This document shows positions 1-8,142 of a DNA stretch of 64,000 nt, one piece after another. Below the pieces are notes generated by a model. It had not been told where the DNA came from. It ran no database searches and saw only the letters and a list, made by a program, of their open reading frames with translations. Position 1 is the stretch's first letter. Each line of letters opens with the position of its first letter. The stretch lies in assembly GCA_018969485.1 (NCBI GenBank), contig JAGWYG010000005.1:22250-86249 (forward strand), given 5' to 3'. The position numbers and the translations under genes are program-made. Origin of the DNA: Chloroflexota bacterium (GTDB taxonomy: Bacteria > Chloroflexota > Chloroflexia > Chloroflexales > Roseiflexaceae).

Positions 1-768
1 GAAACGCTCGCCAGCCGGCCGAACCGGTGCGGGCGGCGCGGCGATGCGCAGCAGCCGCTCGGCGTTGCCGTGCAGGATGGCGGCGCGCTCGGCGTCGTTC
101 AGCTCGGCGCGGAACACGACGTTCATGCTGGCCTGCGGCGCGTACTCCGGGGCGCCGCTGCCGTACAGGATGCGCGTCACGTCGCCCAGTTCGCGGCGGA
201 TGGTCTCGATGATGCCCGGCATCGCCAGACGGCTGGTGTCGAGCGCGAGGCGCGGATAGTCGCGCGCTGCCGCCAGCACCTGGCCCAGCACATCGTACGA
301 GGCGCCGAGCAGCACTAGCGGCAGCCCGACGTCGGCGACGCTGCGTACCAGCGCCTCGATCTGGCTGATGCTGCCGGCGGGCGCGAGCACCGGCAGGCCC
401 AGCGGGGCGACGGCACGCAGCACCCGGCGCACCATGGCGCTGTCGGCGGGCCAGAGCTGGCCCCACGAGCCGCAGTCGAGGCGCAGCGCGCGGAAGCCTC
501 CGGCGGCGATCTGCGCGACGTCGGCGTCGAGCCCGATGCCGCGCAGCGGATTGATCGTCGCCGCGGCGAGCAGGCGCGGATCGGCGGCACACTGGGCTGC
601 GGTCTCGCGGTTGCCCGCCACGTGATCGTCGCGCGTGCCGCGCAGCGATAGCGTCAGCGCCGCCGCGATGCCACCGGCATCCATCAGGTGCCGGAGCGTC
701 GCCAGCGAATGATCGTCGCTGTCGCCGGGCAGCACGCCGAAGCTGGTGTTGATGTCGATCGCGTACAT
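1..768 (-). CDS. Amidohydrolase-like TIM-barrel protein (3' end outside window)
   Basis: An open frame of 256 codons runs leftward off the window edge from an ATG with a GAGGAG ribosome site five bases upstream. The protein begins MYAIDINTSFGVLPGD and looks like the amidohydrolase-2 (metal-dependent hydrolase) fold, with alternating helix/strand blocks such as 'PLVLLGASYD' and a C-terminal 'LHGNAERLL' typical of the family's last helix. The usual N-terminal metal-binding HxH is replaced by 'DINTSFG', so a classical binuclear site is doubtful. It follows the hydroxyacid dehydrogenase by nine bases and probably shares its transcript, which suggests a step in breakdown of a sugar- or acid-derived compound. 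Family assignment is fairly sure; the substrate is unknown. Confidence 0.72.
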   Translation of the reverse strand, partial: MYAIDINTSFGVLPGDSDDHSLATLRHLMDAGGIAAALTLSLRGTRDDHVAGNRETAAQCAADPRLLAAATINPLRGIGLDADVAQIAAGGFRALRLDCGSWGQLWPADSAMVRRVLRAVAPLGLPVLAPAGSISQIEALVRSVADVGLPLVLLGASYDVLGQVLAAARDYPRLALDTSRLAMPGIIETIRRELGDVTRILYGSGAPEYAPQASMNVVFRAELNDAERAAILHGNAERLLRIAAPPAPVRPAGERF

Positions 769-777
769 GCCGTCTCC

Positions 778-1788
778 TCAGCGCAGGTCGCTGGCGCCGA
801 TGACATTCAGCAGCGCATCACCGCGCAGCCAGGCGGCCAGATTGTGGGCGAACAGCTCCCACAGCCGCGGCAGGAACATCCGGCTGCCGGTCGAGCCGGA
901 GATGTGCGGCGTCAGCACGGCGTTGGGCATGTCCCACAGCGGGTGCCCGGGCGGCAGCGGATAGGCGAAATGGGTGTCGAGGGCGGCGCCGCCGATCCAG
1001 CCTTCGGTCAGCGCCCGCAGCAGCGCGGCCTCATCGATCAGGTGGCCGCGGCTCGGGTTGAGGACGACGGCGTGCGCCGGCAGGGCGCGCAGCTCGCGCT
1101 CGCCGATCAGGCTGCGCGTGCCCGGCGCGATCGGGATCGTCAGCGCCAGGTAGTCGAGCTGACCAAGGAACTCCTCGCGCTCGTCGAAGGTGTAGCGCCG
1201 CTGTGGCAATGCCCCCGCGATGTCGCTGCTGCCCGGCACGGCGTAGTGCCCGGCGCGCGGCCCGATCGGCGCACGCGTCATCACGCTGATCGTGAGGCCG
1301 AACGCTGACGCGAGCTGTGCGACCGTGCGCCCGATGCTGCCGTAGCCGATGATGCCCAGGTGCCGCCCACGCAGCTCGGACTGGAAGCGCGGCAGGCGCT
1401 CCCAGGCGTGGCGCCGCTGCATGTCGAACAGGCCGCGGACGTCGCGCTCGAAGACGAGCATCATCGCGAGGCACCACTCGGCGATCGGCACGTCGTTCAC
1501 GCCGCTGGCATTGGTGACGATGACGCGCTCGCCGAGCCCCTGGCCGGCGACGTGCTCGTATCCCGCCGAACTCAGCTGTAGCCAGCGCAGGTCGGTCAGG
1601 TCGGCCAGATTGGCCGGGACGCCGTCGGCGAACAGGATGCGGCAGCGCGCGGCGAGTCCGGCATCGAGCCGGCTCGCGGCGTCGAACATTGGCACGACGG
1701 TCACGGCCGCGGGGCCGGCCAGGCGCCGGACTGCTGCCAGTCCGGCGTCGTCGATCCGCTGTGCGATGACGATCTGGTCAGGATTCAC
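778..1788 (-). CDS. D-isomer-specific 2-hydroxyacid dehydrogenase family protein
   Basis: A 336-residue NAD(P)-dependent oxidoreductase of the D-2-hydroxyacid dehydrogenase family. The Rossmann motif GYGSIG is at residues 148-153, the catalytic Arg lies in 'NPSRGHLID' (about Arg247), and the catalytic His lies in 'LTPHISG' (about His295). The family's acid in the 'EPLP' segment is replaced: the sequence reads 'DTHFAYPLPPGHPLW', so the usual Glu is Tyr. That raises the possibility of altered catalysis. The chosen start is GTG with a GAGTGAGG stretch just upstream; an in-frame GTG five codons earlier overlaps the stop of the preceding gene and is also possible. It sits between the propeller glycosidase-like gene and the amidohydrolase in one leftward operon. 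Confidence 0.85.
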   Translation of the reverse strand: MNPDQIVIAQRIDDAGLAAVRRLAGPAAVTVVPMFDAASRLDAGLAARCRILFADGVPANLADLTDLRWLQLSSAGYEHVAGQGLGERVIVTNASGVNDVPIAEWCLAMMLVFERDVRGLFDMQRRHAWERLPRFQSELRGRHLGIIGYGSIGRTVAQLASAFGLTISVMTRAPIGPRAGHYAVPGSSDIAGALPQRRYTFDEREEFLGQLDYLALTIPIAPGTRSLIGERELRALPAHAVVLNPSRGHLIDEAALLRALTEGWIGGAALDTHFAYPLPPGHPLWDMPNAVLTPHISGSTGSRMFLPRLWELFAHNLAAWLRGDALLNVIGASDLR

Positions 1789-1795
1789 GCCAGCC

Positions 1796-3322
1796 TCACT
1801 CACTGACGAGCTCGACCGCGTACAGTCGCGGTTCGTTGTGGGCCTGGCGCCGCATGCTGATGCGCAGCCGTACGGTCTGGCCCGCGAGCGCCGCCAGCGG
1901 GGCTGCCGGCCAGTGGACCGGGCAGTCGAGGCCGGCGGGGATGGCGAGGTGGCCGGAAGCGGCGCCGCTGTATGCAGCGAGCAGGTGGAAGCGCGCGTCG
2001 GCGACGGCGATGCGGCAATCGGCACCGCCATCGATGTTCAGCAGCAGGCGCGCGGCCGGCGGCACGACGAATGGTGCGGTCCAGACGACCCCCTCGTCAG
2101 GATCGTAGGTGGTCGCCGGGTCGTACTGGTTGCTGCCGTGCTGCCGGATCAACGCCTCGGGATCCGGGTTGAGCGCCAGGTAGCCCCAGCGATCGCGCGG
2201 CAGCGTGGCCAGCGCGACATCGCCGTAGTAGGCCTCGCCGTATGGCGCGTTGCGCCAGCGGTCGAAGTAGATGCGTGTCTCGTCGCCGACGTTCAGGATG
2301 CCGTTGCCCTGCGCCAGGATCGTCGGGTACTGCGTACCGTTCCACGCGGGTGCCGGCGCGTCATCGGCCGCGATGAAGACGTGCCCCTTGGCTGGCTCGC
2401 GAAACTGCAGCCCGTCGTTGCTGACGACGAGCGACAGGTCACAGGTGATCTGGTGAAAGTCGGGATGGTTGTGCCAGCGACCGAAGAGCCCGACACACAC
2501 TGAGCCGAAACTGGCGGCGCCGATGCCGATGTGTACCTGATCGTATGGCTTGCGCAGGCCGCGGTCGGCGTGATCGGCCGGCTCGGGCAGCGTGAACGAC
2601 TCGACGGTCTCCTCGATCCAGTGATCGAAATCGCTCGAGACCCAGGCGTACGCCTGGCGCCCCATCAGCCCGCCACCTTCGCTGCGGCGCCAGGGCGAGA
2701 TCGTCTGGGCGTTGACGATGTACAGGCCGTCGTGGTGATAGAACGAGGCCTGCTCGAGGAACTCGCGGATGACCAGTTCGCGCCCCGGCGTCCAGTGCAG
2801 CCCGTCGGCGCTGGTGGCGGTGCGCATCGACCAGTACGGCCCGGTGTGCGGGTTGTAGACCAGTTTGTATCGCCGCGTCGGGTCGGGATCGTCGTCGTCG
2901 CGGATGAGCGTGACCCCTTCGATGCGCGTTTCGGGCAGCGCGATGGCGTTGTTGGCCCGGCTGCCACGAAACTCGATCTGGTTGAGAATCGGCCGCTGCC
3001 AGGTCAGGCCGTCGTCGCTCTCGGCATAGGCGATCGGCCCCTGGGTCAGGGTGCCGGGAGCGTCGCCGAGCGCGACCGGGTAGTACCACATGCGGAACCG
3101 GCCACCTTCCTGTAACACGGTGCCGTAAAAATGCGCCGCGATCTGGTCGGGCGCCAGCGGGTCGTCGCGCCGCGGCGCCAGCACTGGCTCGGCACGGATC
3201 GCCGGCCGGCTGATGCAGAGGTGCAGATTCCGCCGCAATGGTAACGCGTGATCGTCGATGGCGAGCCACAGCGTACGCCGGACCGGCGCCCGTGGCGTCG
3301 CGTGCTGGTCGTTGTGTGTCAT
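1796..3322 (-). CDS. Glycosidase-like five-bladed propeller protein
   Basis: A 508-residue protein starting with MTHNDQ after an AGGAGA ribosome site. Repeated blocks such as 'FRMWYYPVA', 'YAESDDGLTW', 'SADGLHW', 'VSSDFDHW' and 'VSNDGLQF' are the W/F-anchored strands seen in GH43/GH32-type five-bladed beta-propellers. The C-terminal ~110 residues form a beta-rich module with 'LLLNIDGGADCRIAVAD', resembling the accessory domain of Chloroflexota and Planctomycetota glycosidase-like proteins. No signal peptide is evident, so it is probably cytoplasmic. It is the first gene of the leftward operon. An open frame continues upstream of the chosen start but is antisense to the divergent aminotransferase and is ignored. 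The fold is likely; the activity is not established. Confidence 0.8.
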   Translation of the reverse strand: MTHNDQHATPRAPVRRTLWLAIDDHALPLRRNLHLCISRPAIRAEPVLAPRRDDPLAPDQIAAHFYGTVLQEGGRFRMWYYPVALGDAPGTLTQGPIAYAESDDGLTWQRPILNQIEFRGSRANNAIALPETRIEGVTLIRDDDDPDPTRRYKLVYNPHTGPYWSMRTATSADGLHWTPGRELVIREFLEQASFYHHDGLYIVNAQTISPWRRSEGGGLMGRQAYAWVSSDFDHWIEETVESFTLPEPADHADRGLRKPYDQVHIGIGAASFGSVCVGLFGRWHNHPDFHQITCDLSLVVSNDGLQFREPAKGHVFIAADDAPAPAWNGTQYPTILAQGNGILNVGDETRIYFDRWRNAPYGEAYYGDVALATLPRDRWGYLALNPDPEALIRQHGSNQYDPATTYDPDEGVVWTAPFVVPPAARLLLNIDGGADCRIAVADARFHLLAAYSGAASGHLAIPAGLDCPVHWPAAPLAALAGQTVRLRISMRRQAHNEPRLYAVELVSE

Positions 3323-3359
3323 GATGTCTCCTGCGCCACGACGGTGTGGCTGCCGTCCC

Positions 3360-3380
3360 GTCGGGAGCGTCGCTCCCGAC
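3360..3380. promoter_or_regulatory. Perfect 9-bp inverted repeat between divergent genes
   Basis: GTCGGGAGC and GCTCCCGAC flank a 3-base loop. The repeat lies in the 5' leader of the leftward operon and directly upstream of the -35 box of the rightward aminotransferase promoter. It could be an operator for a regulator that controls both, or an attenuating hairpin in the leftward leader. No run of T follows on either strand. Confidence 0.5.
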
Positions 3381-3383
3381 TCG

Positions 3384-3412
3384 TTGACCGACCATCCTGC
3401 ATGGAGTATAAT
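3384..3412 (+). promoter_or_regulatory. Sigma-70-type promoter for the aminotransferase gene
   Basis: TTGACC, a 17-base spacer and a perfect TATAAT. Transcription would begin near 3419, leaving a leader of about 70 bases before the ATG at 3491. Confidence 0.72.
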
Positions 3413-3437
3413 GCTGGTCTGACCACCCGACCGTCCC

Positions 3438-3466
3438 ATAGTAGCGAAGAAGTGCAGCGTTGTCAA
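3438..3466 (-). promoter_or_regulatory. Sigma-70-type promoter for the leftward glycosidase-like operon
   Basis: On the minus strand: TTGACA, a 17-base spacer and TACTAT. Transcription would begin near 3431 and run left through the oppositely directed promoter at 3384-3412 before reaching the ATG at 3322. The two promoters are face-to-face, so their transcripts overlap at the 5' ends. Confidence 0.68.
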
Positions 3467-3490
3467 GTTGCACGGCTGGAGGGGGAACCG

Positions 3491-4837
3491 ATGACGACCA
3501 ACCAGCGCGACCCGCGGGTCGCCCGTTCGTACGAGGTCTACGACGAAGCGCTGGCGCTGATCCCGGGCGGGACGCAGCTGATCAGCCGGCGCCCGACGCT
3601 GTACGCGCCGGGGCTGACGCCGCCGTACGTGGCGCGTGGCAAGGGGGCCTATTTCTGGGATCTCGACGGCAACCGGTACCTCGATCTGATGATGTGCGTC
3701 GGTGCGTCGATCCTGGGCTACGCCGACGACGTGGTGGATGCGGCGGTGATCGCACAGATTCGCGACGGCACCGCCTACAGCGTGAGCCACCCGCTCGAGG
3801 TCGAGCTCGCCCGCGAGCTGGTCGATGTCATTCCCTGCGCCGAGGCGGTGCGGTACTGCAAGGGCGGCGGCGAGGCCGATGCCATCGCGGTGCGCATCGC
3901 CCGGGCCTACACCGGGCGCGAGACCGTGCTGTTCTGTGGGTATCATGGCTGGCACGACTGGTACCTGGCAGCCAATCTGGAGAGCGACGAGGTGCTCGAC
4001 AGCCACTTGCTGCCCGGCATCCGGCCCGATGGCGTGCCGCACGGCCTGGCCGGCACGTGTCTGCCCTTCCGCTACAACGATCTTGGTTCGCTGCAGGGTC
4101 AGCTCGAGCGGCATCGTGGCCAGGTCGCCTGCATCATCATGGAGGCGGCGCGGGGTGCGGCGCTGCCGCAGCCCGGCTTCCTCGAGGGCGTCCGGCGCCT
4201 CGCCGACGAGCACGGCGCCCTGCTGATCTTCGACGAGGTCGTCACCGGCTTCCGGCTGGCGCTCGGCGGCGCCCAGGAGCGCTTCGGCGTCATCCCCGAT
4301 CTGGCGACCTATGCCAAGTCGATCTCGAACGGCTACGCGATGGGCGCGGTGGTGGGTCGCCGCGACGTGATGCAGATCGCCGGCCGGCTGTTCATCAGCA
4401 GCACCTACTGGTCCGACGCGGTCGGTCTGGCGGCATCGCTGGCGACCATCCGCGAGCTGCGTCGGCGTGATGCCTACCGGGGCCTGGCCGAGGCGGGTGC
4501 GCGCTTCCAGGCCAGCTTCAATGCCATCGCGACGGAATACGGCCTGCCATTGTATGCCAGCGGCCTGCCCGAGCTGGTCGCCATTGGCTCGCGGACGGGC
4601 GATCCGGCGCTGACGCGCTGCCTGAAGGATTACTACGTCCAGGAGTTGACGCGCCGCGGCATCTTCGCGGGGTTCGGCGTCAATACCTGCCTGGCGCACG
4701 GTCCTGCCGAGCTCGGGCTGGTCGAGGCAGCGCTGCGCGAGGTGGCGCCGCTGCTGCGCGCTGCGCTCGATGCCGGCGACTGGGATCAGCGGCTGCACGC
4801 GCGGAGCGTCGATGCCTTCCGCCGCCAGGTTGGCTAG
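3491..4837 (+). CDS. Class III aminotransferase (glutamate-1-semialdehyde aminomutase-like)
   Basis: A 448-residue PLP enzyme of the class III family, close in style to glutamate-1-semialdehyde 2,1-aminomutase. It has the N-terminal 'IPGGTQL' motif, 'GGGEADAIAVRIARAYTGR' at about 126-144, the cofactor Asp in 'LIFDEVVTGFR' (Asp248) and the Schiff-base Lys in 'YAKSISNGY' (Lys276). The start ATG follows a purine-rich GGAGGGGGAACC ribosome site. It has its own promoter and is divergent from the glycosidase-like operon. There are no haem-synthesis genes nearby, and the family includes many catabolic or secondary-metabolism enzymes, so calling it hemL would be unsafe. Confidence 0.87.
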   Translation: MTTNQRDPRVARSYEVYDEALALIPGGTQLISRRPTLYAPGLTPPYVARGKGAYFWDLDGNRYLDLMMCVGASILGYADDVVDAAVIAQIRDGTAYSVSHPLEVELARELVDVIPCAEAVRYCKGGGEADAIAVRIARAYTGRETVLFCGYHGWHDWYLAANLESDEVLDSHLLPGIRPDGVPHGLAGTCLPFRYNDLGSLQGQLERHRGQVACIIMEAARGAALPQPGFLEGVRRLADEHGALLIFDEVVTGFRLALGGAQERFGVIPDLATYAKSISNGYAMGAVVGRRDVMQIAGRLFISSTYWSDAVGLAASLATIRELRRRDAYRGLAEAGARFQASFNAIATEYGLPLYASGLPELVAIGSRTGDPALTRCLKDYYVQELTRRGIFAGFGVNTCLAHGPAELGLVEAALREVAPLLRAALDAGDWDQRLHARSVDAFRRQVG

Positions 4838-4844
4838 CCGGGCG

Positions 4845-4875
4845 GGCCGTGCCCGCTGCGCTGCCCGGCACGGCC
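4845..4875 (+). terminator. GC-rich hairpin after the aminotransferase gene
   Basis: A 9-bp perfect stem (GGCCGTGCC / GGCACGGCC) with a 13-base loop starts eight bases after the stop codon. No T-run follows, so termination efficiency is uncertain. Confidence 0.45.
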
Positions 4876-5002
4876 GGCGATGTGCGCTGCCGGGCAGGCT
4901 CGTGCCGCGGGCGCGATGCGTGTGGCCAGCGCCGTGCGGGCTGAATGCCGTCGCGCGGCGGCGTTCGGCCCGCAGCCGCCCCCACCATCACCGTCGGCCG
5001 GG

Positions 5003-5008
5003 TATAAT
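5003..5008 (+). promoter_or_regulatory. Candidate -10 box upstream of the sensor kinase gene
   Basis: A perfect TATAAT preceded by GG, 71 bases before the kinase start. No convincing -35 box is present at the normal distance, so the call rests on the -10 alone. Confidence 0.4.
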
Positions 5009-5078
5009 GCCAGGGTAGGCATGATCCGCCTCGCCGGCGCTCACTGCACGCATGGCAGGCGGGCGTCGGAGGGTCGTC

Positions 5079-6494
5079 GTGTCGCTGCGGCTGCGCCTGA
5101 CACTATCATATCTGGGGTTTTTTGCCGTCGCACTGCTCGTGCTGCATGGCGGGCTGTACATCGCGGTGCGCCAGGCGCTGCTCGGTGGCATCGACAATGA
5201 GCTGCGCCTCGGCGTCCAACTGCTGCAGCAAGGCTTCACCAACAGCAATGCCACGGTGCTGGCGACGCTCAACGGCGACCGCCTGGCGCTCCTGATGCGT
5301 CAGCCGCCGGTGCAGGATTTCGAGCCCACCAACCTGTTCGCCCAGGTCTACCAGAGCGACGGCGTCCGGGTGGCGAGCTCGCCCAACCTGGCGCTGCCGC
5401 TCGACCTTGATGCGGATGTGCTGCGGCGCGCGCTGGCGGGCGAGACGCTCATCGTGACGGTCGTGCGCGATGGGTACCCGCTGCGCGAGTTGGTCGCGCC
5501 GCTGCGCCTGGATCAACGCATCGTCGGCGTGCTGCACGTCGCCCGCTCGCTGCGTGCCACCGAGCGCGCCTCAACGCTGCTGCTCTATGCCTTCGGCGCC
5601 GGCGGCGTGCTGGTGTTGCTCGCGGCGGCCCGCGGCGGTGCCTGGATCACCAGCGAGGCGCTGCGCCCGATCGATGAGATTGCGGCGACCGCCCGGAGCA
5701 TCGTGCGCGCCGAGGACCTGAGCCGGCGCGTGCCGGTGCCCGCCGCACAGGACGAGCTGCAGCGGCTGAGCGTCACGGTGAACGAGCTGCTTGAGCGCTT
5801 GCAGCTGCTCTTCGATGGCCAGCGCCGCTTCGTCGCCGACGTCTCGCATGAGCTACGGACGCCGCTCGCGGCGATGCGTGGCAATCTCGACATCCTCGCA
5901 CGTGGTGCGGCGCGTGATCCTGGCCTGCTGGCCGAATCGATCGGCGATATGCGCCGGGAGGTGGCACGGCTGATCCGCATGACCAACGACCTGCTCCTGC
6001 TGGCGCGGCGCGAGGCGGGCATCGAGCTGCGCCGCGAGCCGGTCGAACTGGAGTCGCTGCTGCTCGAGGTGCATCGTGAACTGCTGCCGCTCGCCGTGGG
6101 CGTCGAACTGCGCATCGGTGACGAAGACCAGATCGCGGTCGTGGGAGATCGCGATCGGCTGAAGCAGGCATTGCTCAACCTGAGCGTCAATGCCCTGCAA
6201 CACACCCCCGCCGGCGGCAGCGTGACCCTGTCGCTCGCCCGCGAGCAGAATTGTGCGGCGCTGATCGTCAGCGATACCGGCACTGGCATTGCGGCGACCG
6301 AGTTGCCGCGGATCTTCGATCGCTTCTACCGTGCCGATCAGTCGCGCAGCCGCGATCGCGGTGGCGCCGGGTTGGGGCTGGCGATCGTCCGCTGGATCGC
6401 CGATGCACATGGTGGCGCGGTTCGCGTGGCGAGTACCCCGGGCGTCGGTACGACGTTCACGCTGCTCATCCCGTGCGCGCCGCCCGCACCATGA
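5079..6494 (+). CDS. Membrane sensor histidine kinase
   Basis: A 471-residue two-component sensor kinase. A membrane helix lies near the N-terminus ('LSYLGFFAVALLVLHGGLY'), followed by a ~130-residue extracytoplasmic sensor and a second helix ('AFGAGGVLVLLAAARG'). Next comes a HAMP segment ('LRPIDEIAATARSI'), the HisKA phospho-acceptor 'VSHELRTPLAAMRGN', and a HATPase domain with N box 'LNLSVNALQHTP', G1 'SDTGTGI' and G2 'GGAGLGLAIV'. The GTG start is chosen because GGAGGG lies five bases upstream; an ATG nine codons earlier lacks such a site. No response regulator adjoins it in this window. It overlaps the next gene at its stop. Confidence 0.92.
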   Translation: MSLRLRLTLSYLGFFAVALLVLHGGLYIAVRQALLGGIDNELRLGVQLLQQGFTNSNATVLATLNGDRLALLMRQPPVQDFEPTNLFAQVYQSDGVRVASSPNLALPLDLDADVLRRALAGETLIVTVVRDGYPLRELVAPLRLDQRIVGVLHVARSLRATERASTLLLYAFGAGGVLVLLAAARGGAWITSEALRPIDEIAATARSIVRAEDLSRRVPVPAAQDELQRLSVTVNELLERLQLLFDGQRRFVADVSHELRTPLAAMRGNLDILARGAARDPGLLAESIGDMRREVARLIRMTNDLLLLARREAGIELRREPVELESLLLEVHRELLPLAVGVELRIGDEDQIAVVGDRDRLKQALLNLSVNALQHTPAGGSVTLSLAREQNCAALIVSDTGTGIAATELPRIFDRFYRADQSRSRDRGGAGLGLAIVRWIADAHGGAVRVASTPGVGTTFTLLIPCAPPAP

Positions 6495-6502
6495 GGACGG
6501 TG

Positions 6503-7177
6503 ATGCGCTGCCTGACGCTGGCCGACGAGGTTATTCCCGCCGTGTATAGCCTGAATGCCCGCGAGCGCTTCGCCGGCGTCGCGTGCGTGCTGGCGTGCGG
6601 CGATCTGCCCTACTACTACCTCGAGTTCGTCGTGACGACGCTGGCGGTGCCGTGCCTGTATGTGCCGGGGAACCATGATCGCCCCGAGCAATCGAGCACG
6701 GGCGAGGTGCTGCTCGAGCCGCGCGGCTGCGTCTCGCTGCATGGGCGTGCCCTGCGCCTCGGTGGTATGCTGTTCGCTGGTGCCGGCGGGAGCCTGCGCT
6801 ACAACCGGAGCAGTGGCGCCCAGTACACCGAACGCGAACAGATGCTGCGCCTGCTGCGCCTGGCGCCGGCATTGATGCTCAATCGGGCGCGCTATGGGCG
6901 CTACCTCGATGTGCTGCTCACGCATGCGCCGCCACACGGCATTCATAATGGCCCGGATCGGCCACATGCCGGCTTTCGTGCCTTCCGCTGGTTCATGCGG
7001 CGCTTCGAGCCACGCTACCTGATCCATGGCCACATCCACCGGTCCTATGGCTTCAGCCCGGTATTCGAGACGCGCCTCGGCCCGACGCAGGTGATCAACA
7101 CCGCCGGCCATCGCGTCATCGATATCGTTGCCGCATCCAGCATGCGGAGATCAACGGATCACGTTCCAGATGTCTGA
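6503..7177 (+). CDS. Calcineurin-like metallophosphoesterase
   Basis: A 224-residue phosphoesterase of the calcineurin-like superfamily. Metal-binding motifs are visible in order: 'CGDLPYYY' (GD), 'YVPGNHDRPE' (GNHD), 'LLTHAPPHG' (H) and 'LIHGHIHRSYG' (GHxH). The first motif, normally DxH, is altered ('LADEV'), as in many atypical family members from this phylum. The ATG at 6503 is preferred for the AGGACG ribosome site; an ATG at 6491 overlaps the kinase stop in an ATGA arrangement and is an alternative. Translational coupling with the kinase upstream and overlap with the next gene suggest one operon. Confidence 0.85.
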   Translation: MRCLTLADEVIPAVYSLNARERFAGVACVLACGDLPYYYLEFVVTTLAVPCLYVPGNHDRPEQSSTGEVLLEPRGCVSLHGRALRLGGMLFAGAGGSLRYNRSSGAQYTEREQMLRLLRLAPALMLNRARYGRYLDVLLTHAPPHGIHNGPDRPHAGFRAFRWFMRRFEPRYLIHGHIHRSYGFSPVFETRLGPTQVINTAGHRVIDIVAASSMRRSTDHVPDV

Positions 7178-8087
7178 ATCATCCTGGGTGACGTCACAGG
7201 CGCGCCTGGCGTTTGATCAAGCCCGGCGCCGCGCGGTGATCGAGACGATTCTCGATCTGCTACGCGGCCGGTCACATGAGATGCTCTCATTCGATGAGGT
7301 GCGCCTGCGGCTGAATGTGCGCGCCCAACATACGCTCGGCCTGCAGACGATTCCGCTCGATCGGATTATCGGCAGTGAAGGTCGTCAGGCAGCATTTGAT
7401 CGGCGGTTCCTGCCGCTCTCGACGGCACTCAAGTCGCGCTGGGTCCGCGTCGATGAGGCGATGCAGCGTGATGTGCCGCTGCCGCCGATCGATGTCTACA
7501 AGATTGGCGAGCTGTACTTTGTGCGCGATGGCAATCATCGCGTGTCGGTGGCACGGCAGCGAGGCCAGATTGATATCGATGCACATGTCACCGAGCTTGT
7601 CATCGATGTGCCGCTCGATACCGCGATTTCGGCGCGTGATCTGCTGCTGAAGGAGGAGTATAGCGATTTTCTTGAATGGACTCGGCTGAATCAGCTTCGT
7701 CCGGCGCAACGCATCGAATTCAGCGAGCCAGGCGGATATCTTGAGCTGATCCGGCACATCAATGCCCACCGATACTACATGGGGCTCGATCAGCACCGTG
7801 AGATCAGTCGAGACGAAGCGGTTGCCGATTGGTACGATACGGTGTATGTTCCCGCCGTCGAAGCGATCCGGCGCGAACATGCGCTGGCGCACTTCCCCGG
7901 GCGCACCGAGGCTGATCTGTACCGCTGGATCATGGAGCATCGCTGGTATCTGAGCGAGCAGCATGGCGGCGATCCCGGTCCTGCCGTCGCCGCCGGATCG
8001 TTCGTCACCCGCTACGGGCATCGCGACCTGCGCGACGGTTTTCTCGAGGCCTGGCGCCGGCTGTTCGCCGGCGATGCCGGCGACTGA
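7170..8087 (+). CDS. ParB-nuclease-like motif protein of unknown function
   Basis: A 305-residue cytoplasmic protein starting MSESSWVTSQ; its ATG lies within the last eight bases of the phosphoesterase gene. The central part carries 'LPPIDVYKIGELYFVRDGNHRVSVARQRG' (given here by its key residues: LPPID at about 109, DGNHR at about 124), which matches the ParB/sulfiredoxin-like fold signature where the protein reads 'D-G-N/H-H-R'. The C-terminal half is rich in Tyr/Trp/His ('INAHRYYMG', 'WIMEHRWYLSEQ'). No DNA-binding helix-turn-helix is evident, so it is unlikely to be a chromosome-partition ParB. I do not recognise a specific function. The overlap ties it to the kinase/phosphoesterase operon. 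Confidence 0.75.
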   Translation: MSESSWVTSQARLAFDQARRRAVIETILDLLRGRSHEMLSFDEVRLRLNVRAQHTLGLQTIPLDRIIGSEGRQAAFDRRFLPLSTALKSRWVRVDEAMQRDVPLPPIDVYKIGELYFVRDGNHRVSVARQRGQIDIDAHVTELVIDVPLDTAISARDLLLKEEYSDFLEWTRLNQLRPAQRIEFSEPGGYLELIRHINAHRYYMGLDQHREISRDEAVADWYDTVYVPAVEAIRREHALAHFPGRTEADLYRWIMEHRWYLSEQHGGDPGPAVAAGSFVTRYGHRDLRDGFLEAWRRLFAGDAGD

Positions 8088-8142
8088 TCCGCCGCCGCGG
8101 GTGGCGCGCTGTGGCGTGGCGGCCGCAGCGCGCCCGATGGCC

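Noticed and set aside
3323..4798. Long leftward extension of the glycosidase-like frame, antisense to the aminotransferase
   Set aside because: The opposite strand encodes a complete class III aminotransferase; the glycosidase-like gene has a good ribosome site and start at 3322.
3491..4837. Naming the aminotransferase hemL
   Set aside because: Motifs are shared by many class III enzymes and the neighbourhood is catabolic, not tetrapyrrole synthesis.
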